Positions 7,796 through 16,285 of a DNA stretch of 64,000 bases are shown one piece after another (positions within the stretch are counted from its first letter, which is position 1; every line of letters starts with the position of its first letter). The position numbers and the translations under genes are program-made. The DNA is taken from contig NZ_WHOB01000069.1 in the NCBI RefSeq assembly GCF_013141775.1, positions 434,001 to 498,000 of the forward strand, given 5' to 3'. Below the pieces are notes generated by a model, which had not been told where the DNA came from, ran no database searches, and was given only the letters and a program-made list of their open reading frames with translations. Source of the DNA: Paenibacillus phytohabitans. Its GTDB lineage: Bacteria > Bacillota > Bacilli > Paenibacillales > Paenibacillaceae.

Positions 7796-9219
7796 TGCTC
7801 TGACCCTCCTTTACGTTTCTCCATCCATGCCCGGAAGCTGTCCTGCTGCTTGACGGGCTGCTTGAGGTCACGGGCATGAATCCAGCCGTGAATCAAGGCG
7901 GGTCCTCTTACGATTCGCCCCTGTTTACTCATCAAGCGGCTGGCGGAGTGTGCTATCCGCAGGGTTCGGCCGAATAGGGCAGGGGAGGACAGCAGCCGGC
8001 TGGCCGCTTTCATCTGAAGCCTGTCTGCGGCGCCGGTTCTTCGCTGCCCGACAATGTTCTGCCGGTGCATGATCAGCTGCTCATGCAGCGGAATCTTCAC
8101 CGGGCAGACATCTGTGCAGGCACCGCACAGACTGGAGGCAAACGGCAGCTCCTTATAGTCATCGTACCCGCCAAGCAGCGGGGTGATTACCGCACCGATC
8201 GGACCCGGATAGATTGATCCGTAAGCATGCCCGCCGATATGGCGGTAGATCGGGCAGACATTAAGGCAAGCACCGCAGCGGATACACTGCAACGCCTCGT
8301 TAAATTCACTTCCCAGAATATCGGACCGGCCGTTGTCGACGACAACCAGGTGGAACTCCTCGGGACCATCTGTCTCTCCGGCTGCAGAAGGCCCTAATAC
8401 GGTAATGTAGCTGGTTAATTTCTGTCCGACAGCACTGCGGCAGAGCAGGTTATCCAGAACCTCCATTTCCTCCAGGGTCGGAACAATCCGCTCCATACCC
8501 ATCACCGCAATATGGGTCTTCGGAATGGCAGCCGTAAGATCACCATTGCCCTCATTGGTCACCAGATTGATCGCTCCCAGATTAGCTATGGCGAAGTTAC
8601 AGCCCGTGATCCCGACTTCGGCTTCCAGGAACTTCTGCCGCAGAACCGTCCGGGCGAATCCGGCCAGATTCTCCGGGGTTTCATCTCCCGTATATCCAAG
8701 CTTCTCTGAGAACACCCGCCGGATTTGTCTCCGGTCTTTATGCAGTGCGGGAGCGACGATATGCGAGGGCGGGTCCCAATCATCCATTTGGAGGATATAC
8801 TCCCCAAGATCCGTCTCAATCAGCTCACAGCCGGCTTCGATCAGGACATGGTTCAGCTCAATTTCCTCCGTGACCATAGATTTGGATTTTACAACCTTTT
8901 TGGCCTGTTTACTTACAACAACATCCCGTATATAACTGCTGGCCTCTTCTTTGGTAGCTGCAAAATAGATATGGCCGCCTTGTCGCTCCACATTATCTGC
9001 GAGCTGCTCCAGGTAATAATCCAGGTTCTGCAGGGTATGCTGGCGGATAAGCTGGCCTACGTTCCGCCACTGCTCCCAATCCCCCAGTGCGGTGGCCGCA
9101 GACAGACGTCTCGTCTTGAGACTGTCCTGCGCAGAACCGACAGCAGTTCGCATGAATGAATCCCCAAGGCCTTCTGTAGTCCGTTCGCTGAAATTACGTT
9201 TATCGGTTTGCAGGCTCAA
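7792..9219 (-). CDS. lutB: Lactate utilization iron-sulfur protein LutB
   Basis: A 475-residue protein with an N-terminal LUD domain and two C-terminal 4Fe-4S clusters: CIRCGACLNVCPIY and CGACTDVCPVKIP. This is the electron-transfer subunit of the lactate oxidation complex. The start is TTG, preceded by GAGGAGGAAGG inside the 3' end of lutA, and TTGA overlaps the lutA stop. The C terminus carries the usual Lut extension. Confidence 0.92.
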   Translation of the reverse strand: MSLQTDKRNFSERTTEGLGDSFMRTAVGSAQDSLKTRRLSAATALGDWEQWRNVGQLIRQHTLQNLDYYLEQLADNVERQGGHIYFAATKEEASSYIRDVVVSKQAKKVVKSKSMVTEEIELNHVLIEAGCELIETDLGEYILQMDDWDPPSHIVAPALHKDRRQIRRVFSEKLGYTGDETPENLAGFARTVLRQKFLEAEVGITGCNFAIANLGAINLVTNEGNGDLTAAIPKTHIAVMGMERIVPTLEEMEVLDNLLCRSAVGQKLTSYITVLGPSAAGETDGPEEFHLVVVDNGRSDILGSEFNEALQCIRCGACLNVCPIYRHIGGHAYGSIYPGPIGAVITPLLGGYDDYKELPFASSLCGACTDVCPVKIPLHEQLIMHRQNIVGQRRTGAADRLQMKAASRLLSSPALFGRTLRIAHSASRLMSKQGRIVRGPALIHGWIHARDLKQPVKQQDSFRAWMEKRKGGSEQ

Positions 9220-9965
9220 GTCTGCCTTCCTCCTCTGCTAACAACAGGCTGATGCTGATTCAGCACTTCAGCAATATGCATAATCTTGACAGGCTCACCC
9301 TTGCGGGACAGAAGCCCCCCGATATTCAGCAGGCAGCCCATATCTGCACTGATCAGAATATCTGCGCCGGTATCCTTGATACAGACGCATTTCTCGTCTA
9401 CCATCTGCTCGGAAATCTCAGGCATCTTGACCGAAAAGGTTCCGCCAAAGCCGCAGCAGTTATCGCTGTTCTTAAGCGGCTCCAGCTGCAGTCCTCTGAC
9501 GTGTTCAAGCAGCTGGTATGGAGTTTCCTTCTCACCCAGCAGTCTTGTCATATGGCAGGAACGGTGGTAGGTGGCGGTTCCTTCAAGGCTTGCACCAACA
9601 TCAGTGACGCCAAGCACCCTGACGATGAACTGCGTGAACTCATAGGATTTCTCCTTCAAAGCAACCGCTTTCAATTCCCACTGCGGATCACCTTTGAAGA
9701 TCTTCGGGTATTCATGGAACATAGCAACGCAGGAGCCGGAAGGACCCACGACATATTCGGAGTTCTCGAAGGCAAGCATCATATTCTGCATGGCGAGCTT
9801 CGAATCCTTCAGATAGCCGCTGTTATATGTGGGCTGCCCGCAGCAGACCTGCGAAGCCGGGAAATCGATCTCGCAGCCCAGTCGCTCAAGGACTTCAACC
9901 ATAGCAATACCGACCTCCGGGGTCATAAGGTCTACTAAACAAGTAGAGAAAATACTGACTTTCAC
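9216..9965 (-). CDS. lutA: Lactate utilization protein LutA (CCG-domain)
   Basis: First gene of the lut operon, 249 residues. It has two CCG domains with the motifs VCCGQPTYNSG and NCCGFGGTFSVKMPEI, typical of heterodisulfide-reductase and GlcF-like subunits. I place the start at GTG 9965 (VKVSIFSTC) because GGAGGG lies seven bases before it; the in-frame TTG at 9980 overlaps that ribosome site. The start also matches the usual KVS-F-TC beginning of LutA. The gene is divergent from aldA. No lutR is next to it. Confidence 0.9.
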   Translation of the reverse strand: MKVSIFSTCLVDLMTPEVGIAMVEVLERLGCEIDFPASQVCCGQPTYNSGYLKDSKLAMQNMMLAFENSEYVVGPSGSCVAMFHEYPKIFKGDPQWELKAVALKEKSYEFTQFIVRVLGVTDVGASLEGTATYHRSCHMTRLLGEKETPYQLLEHVRGLQLEPLKNSDNCCGFGGTFSVKMPEISEQMVDEKCVCIKDTGADILISADMGCLLNIGGLLSRKGEPVKIMHIAEVLNQHQPVVSRGGRQT

Positions 9966-10061
9966 AGCCGATCCCTCCAATCAATGTAACCCTATATTCA
10001 TAGCTTAACTCAAAAAGTCAATGAAAAACAACATAAAAACAAATAGTAAATGTGAATCTTA

Positions 10062-10091
10062 TTGACAATAAATATTGATAGCGTTTACACT
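10062..10091 (+). promoter_or_regulatory. aldA promoter with overlapping cre (CcpA) site
   Basis: A perfect -35, TTGACA (10062-10067), lies 18 bases from TACACT (10086-10091). TGATAGCGTTTACA at 10076-10089 fits the cre consensus TGWAANCGNTNWCA with one mismatch and covers the spacer and -10. This implies catabolite repression of aldA and perhaps of the divergent lut operon. Confidence 0.65.
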
Positions 10092-10134
10092 ATGGTTGGG
10101 CAATTGTAATAATCTACCTTGAGGGGGAGAAACA

Positions 10135-11580
10135 GTGACCAAGCATTTGATGTATATCGATGGCCAATTTACGGAATCCGAAGGCAAAGAATGGATCGAA
10201 GTAACCAACCCGGCAACAGATGAAGTAATCTCACAGGTTCCCAAGGCTACAAGGAATGATGTCATACGTGCCATTAATGCAGCCGAAGAAGCCCAATCAG
10301 CCTGGGAGGAAACTCCGGCGGTCGAGAGAGGCAGATTTTTGCATGCCATTGCAGACGGGATTCGCGCGGAGGCGGACAGCATCGCCAGGCTGATCTCGGA
10401 AGAAGTAGGCAAGACACTGGAATTATCTGCGGTAGAGGTTAACTTTACAGCGGATTATTTGGATTATATGGCGGAATGGGCACGGCGTTATGAAGGGGAG
10501 ATCGTTCAGAGCGACCGTGATAATGAGAATATCTTTGTGTTTAAACGGGCGATTGGAGTAACGACAGGCATACTGCCCTGGAATTTCCCGTTCTTCCTGA
10601 TCGCGAGAAAGATGGCTCCGGCGCTGATTACAGGCAATACGATTGTCGTCAAGCCCAGTGCGGAATCCCCGAACAATGCCGTGGCCTTCAGCCGTATTGT
10701 TGATAAAGCCGGTCTGCCCAAAGGGGTATTCAACCTGGTAACAGGCAGAGGCGGAGAAGTGGGCCATGAACTGGCTAGCAATCCGAAAGTCGGAATGGTC
10801 AGCCTTACAGGCAGCGTACCCGCCGGACAAAAGGTGATGGAGGCAGCTGCCGAGAATATCATCAAGGTCAGTCTGGAGCTGGGCGGCAAGGCACCGGCGA
10901 TTGTCATGAAGGATGCCGATCTGGACCTGGCGATCAAAGCGATCGTAGATTCCCGGGTGATTAATACAGGCCAAGTCTGTAACTGTGCAGAGCGCGTCTA
11001 TGTACATGAGGCCATTAAGGATGAATTCACCTCCCGCCTGGTTGAAGCTATGAAGGCAGTGAACTACGGAGATCCGCTCAAGGATAAGGATATTCATATG
11101 GGACCTCTGATTAATAAAGCCGCACAAGAATCGGTTCAGCAGAAGGTAGACCGGGCAGTACAAGAGGGCGCCACAATTGCTCTTGGCGGTAAAAAGGTAG
11201 AAGGTGCAGGCAGTTTCTTCGAGCCGACGGTCATTACGAATGCCACCAACGACATGGAGATTGTGCAGGATGAAATCTTCGGACCGGTTATCCCGGTCAT
11301 TTCGTTCTCTACATTGGATGAAGCGATCGCGCTTGCCAACGACAGTGAATTCGGCTTAACCTCGTCCTTATATACCCAGAATCTTAACGTAGCTATGAAA
11401 GTAATTAAACGCCTGAAATATGGTGAAACCTATATCAACCGTGAGAATTTCGAAGCGATGCAGGGCTTCCACGCAGGCTGGAGAAAGTCCGGGATCGGTG
11501 GCGCCGACGGCAAACATGGACTGAACGAATACCTGCAGACGCACGTAGTCTATCTACAGTATGACAAGTCGGTTAACTAA
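10135..11580 (+). CDS. aldA: Lactaldehyde/glycolaldehyde dehydrogenase (AldA type)
   Basis: A 481-residue NAD-dependent aldehyde dehydrogenase. The long shared blocks ADYLDYMAEWARRYEGEI, GILPWNFPFFLIARKMAPAL, VINTGQVCNCAERVYV (catalytic Cys) and AMQGFHAGWRKSGIGG are those of Escherichia coli AldA, which oxidises L-lactaldehyde to L-lactate. The divergent lut operon would oxidise that lactate to pyruvate, so the pair forms a short route for fucose- or rhamnose-derived lactaldehyde, fitting the rhamnose-rich pectin enzymes further downstream (inference). The start is GTG with GAGGGGGAG just upstream. A cre site overlaps the promoter. Confidence 0.88.
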   Translation: MTKHLMYIDGQFTESEGKEWIEVTNPATDEVISQVPKATRNDVIRAINAAEEAQSAWEETPAVERGRFLHAIADGIRAEADSIARLISEEVGKTLELSAVEVNFTADYLDYMAEWARRYEGEIVQSDRDNENIFVFKRAIGVTTGILPWNFPFFLIARKMAPALITGNTIVVKPSAESPNNAVAFSRIVDKAGLPKGVFNLVTGRGGEVGHELASNPKVGMVSLTGSVPAGQKVMEAAAENIIKVSLELGGKAPAIVMKDADLDLAIKAIVDSRVINTGQVCNCAERVYVHEAIKDEFTSRLVEAMKAVNYGDPLKDKDIHMGPLINKAAQESVQQKVDRAVQEGATIALGGKKVEGAGSFFEPTVITNATNDMEIVQDEIFGPVIPVISFSTLDEAIALANDSEFGLTSSLYTQNLNVAMKVIKRLKYGETYINRENFEAMQGFHAGWRKSGIGGADGKHGLNEYLQTHVVYLQYDKSVN

Positions 11581-11608
11581 ATGAACTCATAATTCTCGCA
11601 GATATAAT

Positions 11609-11639
11609 AAATGCTCCCAGGCAGTTTGGGAGCATTTTT
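11609..11639 (+). terminator. Intrinsic terminator after aldA
   Basis: AAATGCTCCCA at 11609-11619 pairs with TGGGAGCATTT at 11627-11637, followed by TT. It lies between the convergent aldA and GNAT genes and could serve both strands. Confidence 0.8.
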
Positions 11640-11645
11640 GCGTGG

Positions 11646-12068
11646 TTATTCAAGACTTTTCTTCAAATAATATTTCGTCTGGCCTTCCTGGGGACAATCA
11701 TGGATCTCCCCGAAGACCTCGTACCCCAGCTTCTGATAAAAGCGCGGAGCCTGCCAGCTCATGGTGGTTAATTCACTCACCTTACAGCCGCGCGACCGGG
11801 CTCTGTCTTCCAGCTCTTTGAGTAGTATTCCGCCTAGCCCGTTGCCTCTATAGGTAGGATCGACGGCCAACAGGTGAACATTTAGAATCTTCCAGACCAT
11901 ATCTCCGGTAATACCCCCTACATATGTATCTCCTTCATACGCTGCCAGCGAGATCACTTCGCGCTCATACGGCGGAATGCTGTCATCCATCCGCCGGCTA
12001 TGCTCCTCCAGTAATCCCGATATTTCCTGACTGTTCTGCTCCAGGTTCAAATCTGCGATTCTCAACAT
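11646..12068 (-). CDS. GNAT-family N-acetyltransferase
   Basis: A 140-residue GNAT. The acetyl-CoA-binding motif A is visible as LLAVDPTYRGNGLGGILLKELEDRARSRGC, and the C-terminal part YQKLGYEVFGEI is typical of small-molecule acetyltransferases. The substrate is unknown. I prefer ATG 12068 (MLRIADL) because AGAAGGGGTG precedes it; an upstream in-frame TTG would read through that ribosome site. Convergent with aldA and apparently monocistronic. Confidence 0.8.
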   Translation of the reverse strand: MLRIADLNLEQNSQEISGLLEEHSRRMDDSIPPYEREVISLAAYEGDTYVGGITGDMVWKILNVHLLAVDPTYRGNGLGGILLKELEDRARSRGCKVSELTTMSWQAPRFYQKLGYEVFGEIHDCPQEGQTKYYLKKSLE

Positions 12069-12154
12069 CCAATCACCCCTTCTGCTGAAATTGTAACACA
12101 AATTTTAATTATTATTGACAAATTGCCCGTAGTTAAATATATTGTTCATAAGAC

Positions 12155-12180
12155 TAAATGTTTCCCGAAGGAAACATTTA
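12155..12180 (+). promoter_or_regulatory. MntR-like operator 1 before mntBCA
   Basis: Perfect 11-bp arms TAAATGTTTCC and GGAAACATTTA flank CGAA. The core GTTTCC-N4-GGAAAC has the half-site spacing of Bacillus MntR boxes as I recall them (TTTGCC-TTAA-GGAAAC). Confidence 0.65.
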
Positions 12181-12195
12181 TGTATTCAGAACTTA

Positions 12196-12215
12196 TTGTT
12201 TCATTCAGGAAACAA
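12196..12215 (+). promoter_or_regulatory. MntR-like operator 2 before mntBCA
   Basis: GTTTCA-TTCA-GGAAAC at 12198-12213 repeats the core of operator 1 with one mismatch and the same four-base spacing. Two sites about 40 bases apart suggest paired repressor binding around the promoter. Confidence 0.6.
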
Positions 12216-12279
12216 AAAATATTCAGACTCATAATTATATCAGATTTCAGACAGCAATTAGCAGATAAGGAGTTAGCAT

Positions 12280-13026
12280 ATGATCGAGATTAAAGACCTA
12301 AACGTTGATTATTTCGGCAGTTCAGCACTGGAGAATGTGAATCTCGAGATCCCGTTCGGGCATACGGTGGGGATCATCGGACCGAATGGCGCAGGGAAAT
12401 CAACACTGATTAAGGCATTATTAGAAGTGATTAAGAAGAGAACTGGCTCGGTCAGGGTTGAGGGCAGGGATATTTCGGAGTACAAACGGAAGATTGCCTA
12501 TGTGCCGCAAAAAAACGATATTGATCTCACGTTTCCGATCACAGTGAAGGATACGGTGTTGACTGGAACCTACCCGAACCTGAGAATCTTCCAGCGCCCC
12601 GGCAAAAAAGAACGGGAACGGGCCGAGGAATGTATGGCGATGGTGGATATAAGCGATCTTGCGAATAAACAAATCAGCAATTTATCCGGCGGACAGCTGC
12701 AAAGGGTCTTTATTGCCAGGGCACTCGCCCAGGGAGCGAACGTTTTTTTCCTGGATGAACCGTTTGTCGGGATCGACATGGTCAGTGAGAAGATTATCGT
12801 GAATCTGCTTAAGCATCTTCGTGAAGAGGGCAAAACCATTCTCGTCGTTCACCATGATCTGCATGAGGTGGAAGAGTATTTTGACAAAATTATTATCCTG
12901 AATAAAAAACTGATCGCCTTTGGAGATGTGAAAGATACCTTCACTACCGGCAATATCCGCGCAGCATATGGTGCCTCCTTGGGCAATGTGATCATTAAAG
13001 GGGCAGGAGGGGCCGAATATGATTAA
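12280..13026 (+). CDS. mntB: Manganese ABC transporter, ATP-binding protein
   Basis: A 248-residue ABC ATPase of the metal-type (cluster 9, Mn/Zn) family: Walker A GPNGAGKST, signature LSGGQLQRV, Walker B VFFLDEPF, switch His in VVHHDLHEVEEYF. It energises manganese uptake with the permease and binding protein encoded directly downstream; the permease start overlaps its 3' end by eight bases. GGAG lies before the ATG. Two MntR-like operators precede the operon. A zinc role is less likely because of the binding-protein ligands. Confidence 0.85.
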   Translation: MIEIKDLNVDYFGSSALENVNLEIPFGHTVGIIGPNGAGKSTLIKALLEVIKKRTGSVRVEGRDISEYKRKIAYVPQKNDIDLTFPITVKDTVLTGTYPNLRIFQRPGKKERERAEECMAMVDISDLANKQISNLSGGQLQRVFIARALAQGANVFFLDEPFVGIDMVSEKIIVNLLKHLREEGKTILVVHHDLHEVEEYFDKIIILNKKLIAFGDVKDTFTTGNIRAAYGASLGNVIIKGAGGAEYD

Positions 13027-13861
13027 TGTTATGTCAGACTTGTTCAACATCCCGGTCTACGCGCTTAACGCCGGCTTATCCGCCATCATCCTGGGCATTG
13101 TATCGGGAGCGCTGGGCAGCTTCATTGTTCTCCGGAAGATGTCGCTGATGGGCGACGCTTTATCTCATGCTGTACTGCCTGGTGTAGCCTTGTCCTACAT
13201 ACTGGGGATCAACATCCTGCTGGGCGCATCCCTGTTTGGCCTGTTAGCCGCCATCCTCATTCAATTCATTACAAGCCGCAGTACGATCAAAAGCGACACC
13301 TCCATCGGCATTATACTCAGTTCATTTTTCGCCCTGGGGATTGTCCTCATTACTTTTGCCAAAAGCGGTCTGGATCTGACTCATATTCTGTTCGGGAATA
13401 TCCTCGCTGTTCCGCAGTCTGAGTTAACGCAATCTTTCATCATCATGCTCGTTGTAATTGCCATTATTGTATTGCTGTATAAAGAGCTGCTGATCAGTTC
13501 GTTCGATCCGGTAGTTGCCAAGGCTTATGGTTTAAAAACAGGCTTCTATCATTATCTGCTGATGATGCTGCTGTCTGTAGTTACGGTATCCTCGTTATCG
13601 CAAGTGGGGATTGTGCTGGTCATTGCGATGCTGGTGATCCCGGCAGCCACCTCCTATTTATGGACCCATACGCTGATCCACATGATTGTATTAGCCTCTG
13701 CGGTGGGTGCGGTATCGGGAATTGTAGGTGTGTATCTCAGCTTTGGCTTTAATCTCCCGACAAGTGCCACGATAGTACTGGTGGGTGTGAGCCTGTTCGC
13801 GGTCTCCTTCATACTGTCACCCAAAAATAATTTCTTAAGGAAAGGGCTGAAGCAAGGATGA
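13019..13861 (+). CDS. mntC: Manganese ABC transporter, permease
   Basis: A 280-residue membrane protein of the ZnuB/MntC/TroC permease family with about eight hydrophobic segments and the conserved stretch SGALGSFIVLRKMSLMGDALSHAVLPGVALSYILG near the N terminus. It forms the membrane channel of the importer. It overlaps both neighbours (eight bases with mntB, four with mntA), so the operon is tightly coupled. The three-gene order ATPase, permease, binding protein is like that of staphylococcal mntABC/sitABC. Confidence 0.87.
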   Translation: MINVMSDLFNIPVYALNAGLSAIILGIVSGALGSFIVLRKMSLMGDALSHAVLPGVALSYILGINILLGASLFGLLAAILIQFITSRSTIKSDTSIGIILSSFFALGIVLITFAKSGLDLTHILFGNILAVPQSELTQSFIIMLVVIAIIVLLYKELLISSFDPVVAKAYGLKTGFYHYLLMMLLSVVTVSSLSQVGIVLVIAMLVIPAATSYLWTHTLIHMIVLASAVGAVSGIVGVYLSFGFNLPTSATIVLVGVSLFAVSFILSPKNNFLRKGLKQG

Positions 13862-14781
13862 AACAACTCAAATGGCTATCATCTATCGTACTGATCTCAC
13901 TGCTCGCTGCTTGTTCTAATACTAATGAGAGGGAAGCGGGTGAGGATAAGCTGCAGATTGTTGCCACGTACTCCATCATCGCAGATATGACCGAGAATAT
14001 TGTCGGGGACAAAGCTGAAGTATACAGTATGGTTCCCATCGGAACAGACCCGCATATGTATGATCCATTACCTGCCGATACGGGCAAGGTGTCCAGCGCA
14101 GATTTGATTTTCTATAACGGCCTGAATCTGGAGACGGGAAAAGGTTGGTTCCAGGACCTGCTGAAGGTGACGAACAAGAACGAGGTTGCCTTTGCTGTCT
14201 CCGATGAAGTGACCCCGATGTATCTGACTGAGAAAGGCAAGGAAACGCAAGTGGACCCTCATGCCTGGCTGGATATCCAGAATTCCATTAAGTACGTGGA
14301 TGTGATCACCAAACGTGTAATTGAACAGGACCCGGACAACAAGGAGTATTATCTTAACAATCAGACAGCCTATGTGAAGGAACTGAATGAGCTAGACCAA
14401 TACGCCAAAGAGGAAGTAAATAAGATCCCGCAGGAACAACGGATTCTCGTTACCAGCGAAGGGGCATTCAAGTATTTCTCGAAGGCTTACGGCTTCGAAT
14501 CGGCTTTCATCTGGGAGATTAATACGGACAGCCAAGGGACGCCGGAGCAAATGAAACGGATCATTAGTATTATTGAAGAGAATCAGGTGCCTGCATTATT
14601 CCTGGAGACGAGTGTGAATCCCAAGACGATGGAGACCATCTCTAATGAGACAGGAGTACCTATACATTCTAAGATCTTCACTGATTCCTTAGCTAAAAAA
14701 GGGGAAGACGGCGACACCTACATTAAGATGATTCAATGGAATATCGACAAGGTCATCGAAGGGCTGTCACCTGATAAATGA
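13858..14781 (+). CDS. mntA: Manganese ABC transporter, substrate-binding lipoprotein (PsaA/MntA type)
   Basis: A 307-residue cluster A-I binding protein. The signal peptide ends in the lipobox LLAAC, with lipidated Cys near residue 19. By alignment to PsaA from memory the metal ligands are H66 (GTDPHMYDP), H135 (DPHAWLD), E201 (TSEGAFKYFSKAYGF) and D276 (FTDSLAKKG). Glu rather than His at the third site, and no His-rich loop, favour manganese over zinc. It captures Mn(II) at the outer membrane-anchored face and passes it to the permease. ATGA overlap with the permease stop. Confidence 0.88.
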   Translation: MKQLKWLSSIVLISLLAACSNTNEREAGEDKLQIVATYSIIADMTENIVGDKAEVYSMVPIGTDPHMYDPLPADTGKVSSADLIFYNGLNLETGKGWFQDLLKVTNKNEVAFAVSDEVTPMYLTEKGKETQVDPHAWLDIQNSIKYVDVITKRVIEQDPDNKEYYLNNQTAYVKELNELDQYAKEEVNKIPQEQRILVTSEGAFKYFSKAYGFESAFIWEINTDSQGTPEQMKRIISIIEENQVPALFLETSVNPKTMETISNETGVPIHSKIFTDSLAKKGEDGDTYIKMIQWNIDKVIEGLSPDK

Positions 14782-14796
14782 AGGTAAAAGCACATG

Positions 14797-14847
14797 AAGA
14801 GTGTCCAAAAGGCGGAATCCGCTGCTTGGAACACTCTTTTTTGTTTT
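14797..14847 (+). terminator. Intrinsic terminator after mntBCA
   Basis: AAGAGTGT-CCA pairs with TGG-A-ACACTCTT (one bulged A), enclosing an inner GCGGA/TCCGC hairpin, followed by a T-rich tail TTTTTTGTTTT. Confidence 0.75.
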
Positions 14848-14940
14848 ACAGTTTGTAAAAAAATGAATGAAAGACAAATTGAAATGACAAATATCATATT
14901 TTTGCGATGATTTATTCATTACACTAAACCACAAGAATGA

Positions 14941-14961
14941 AATTGATAATCATTATCAATT
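14941..14961 (+). promoter_or_regulatory. Fur box of the FTR1-P19 iron operon
   Basis: The 21-bp perfect palindrome contains TGATAATCATTATCA, an exact match to the 7-1-7 Fur consensus of Bacillus. It lies 45 bases before the FTR1 start, so the six-gene operon is probably repressed by Fur with iron. Confidence 0.88.
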
Positions 14962-15005
14962 GTTGAACAGCAATTTTCATAATACAACTGGCGGGGGGGA
15001 TTCGG

Positions 15006-16229
15006 TTGCAGGGTCGTTTTTGGCGGACTGTATTGGCAGTGTTTCTGTTGATGCTATTGATCATACCAGGTCAAGCTCATGCAGCGGACGGCAATTGGCG
15101 CAAGGTGGTAGAGCAGATAGATGACACTTTGCAGCAAGCGCTGAAGACTTATGTAAGCGGGGATGTCGCAGAGGCCAAGAACCAGGTCAATAATGCGTAT
15201 TATGGACCCTATGAAGCCGGGCAGATGGAGAAAGCGGTGAAATATAATATTTCATCGAAACGGAATGCTCTGATTGAGGAAGAATTCCGCCAGATCCGGA
15301 AATCTATGACGGCCGGGGCGACCAAGGCCCAGGTGAATCAGCAGATGTCCGAGCTGGTAGACATGCTGCAGGAGGATGCGGCAACGCTGAGTAAGTCCGA
15401 CAGTACGCCGTGGGGGATTTTCTTATCATCACTGGTCATTATCCTGCGTGAAGGTATTGAAGCAATTCTGGTTATCGCGGCAATCATTGCGTATCTGCTC
15501 AAGTCGGGCAATAAGGATAAGGTCAGGATTATCTACCAGAGCACATTAGTGGCGCTTGGGGCAAGCGTGCTGACTGCCATCGGGCTCAAATATTTATTCA
15601 ACATCAGCGGTGCCAGCCAGGAGAATCTGGAGGGAATTACGATGCTGCTGGCCGTAGCTGTATTGTTCTCCATGAGCTTCTGGTTAATCGGTAAAGCAGA
15701 CGCCAAACGGTGGAAGAATTACATCGAAGGCAAGATTCAGACATCCATTACGACAGGTAACACCGTGACTTTGTGGCTTGCAGCCTTTCTTGCTGTATAC
15801 AGGGAAGGTGCAGAAACTGTACTCTTCTACCAGGCTCTAGTGACTGGACAAGACAGGGAAGGAATTAGCATGATCGGGCTGGGGATTCTGGTAGGCGCCT
15901 TGGCGCTGGTCGTCATCTTCCTGGTGATCCGCCTCGGAAGTTTACGTATTCCGCTGAAGCCGTTCTTCATCGGTACCAGCATTCTGATGTACTATCTGGC
16001 CTTCGTGTTCGCCGGAGAAGCCATCACGGAGCTACAGGCTGGAGCAATGATTAGTGCAACGTCGGTCTCCGGATTCCCGATTATCAGCTTCTTCGGAATC
16101 TATCCGACGGTCGAGAGCTTAACCGCGCAAGGTCTGCTGCTGCTGGCTACCGCCATAGGGCTAATCTGGTACCTGATCTCTTCCCGCAAAGGAACGGCCA
16201 AACCGGATGGCAAGCCTGTACAGGGTTAA
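15006..16229 (+). CDS. FTR1-family high-affinity iron permease
   Basis: A 407-residue protein with a signal-like N terminus (hydrophobic 9-22, AHA near 24-26), an extracellular helical domain (about 27-135) and a seven-helix FTR1 permease core. Both iron-binding REGxE motifs are intact: REGIE at 148-152 and REGAE at 266-270. The family moves ferric or ferrous iron in partnership with a periplasmic or extracytoplasmic iron protein. The start is TTG, preceded by GGCGGGGGGGA. It leads a six-gene operon behind a perfect Fur box. The partner set (P19, DUF2318, FtsX pair) rather than EfeO/EfeB sets it apart from EfeUOB. Confidence 0.9.
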   Translation: MQGRFWRTVLAVFLLMLLIIPGQAHAADGNWRKVVEQIDDTLQQALKTYVSGDVAEAKNQVNNAYYGPYEAGQMEKAVKYNISSKRNALIEEEFRQIRKSMTAGATKAQVNQQMSELVDMLQEDAATLSKSDSTPWGIFLSSLVIILREGIEAILVIAAIIAYLLKSGNKDKVRIIYQSTLVALGASVLTAIGLKYLFNISGASQENLEGITMLLAVAVLFSMSFWLIGKADAKRWKNYIEGKIQTSITTGNTVTLWLAAFLAVYREGAETVLFYQALVTGQDREGISMIGLGILVGALALVVIFLVIRLGSLRIPLKPFFIGTSILMYYLAFVFAGEAITELQAGAMISATSVSGFPIISFFGIYPTVESLTAQGLLLLATAIGLIWYLISSRKGTAKPDGKPVQG

Positions 16230-16285
16230 GCGTTATAACGTTATTGGCAATGCTTCATAAATAAATAATCAGGGGTGTGTAGAGA

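Noticed and set aside
12280..14781. Zinc importer (znuCBA)
   Set aside because: The binding protein lacks a His-rich loop, its third ligand is Glu, and the operators look like MntR and not Zur sites.
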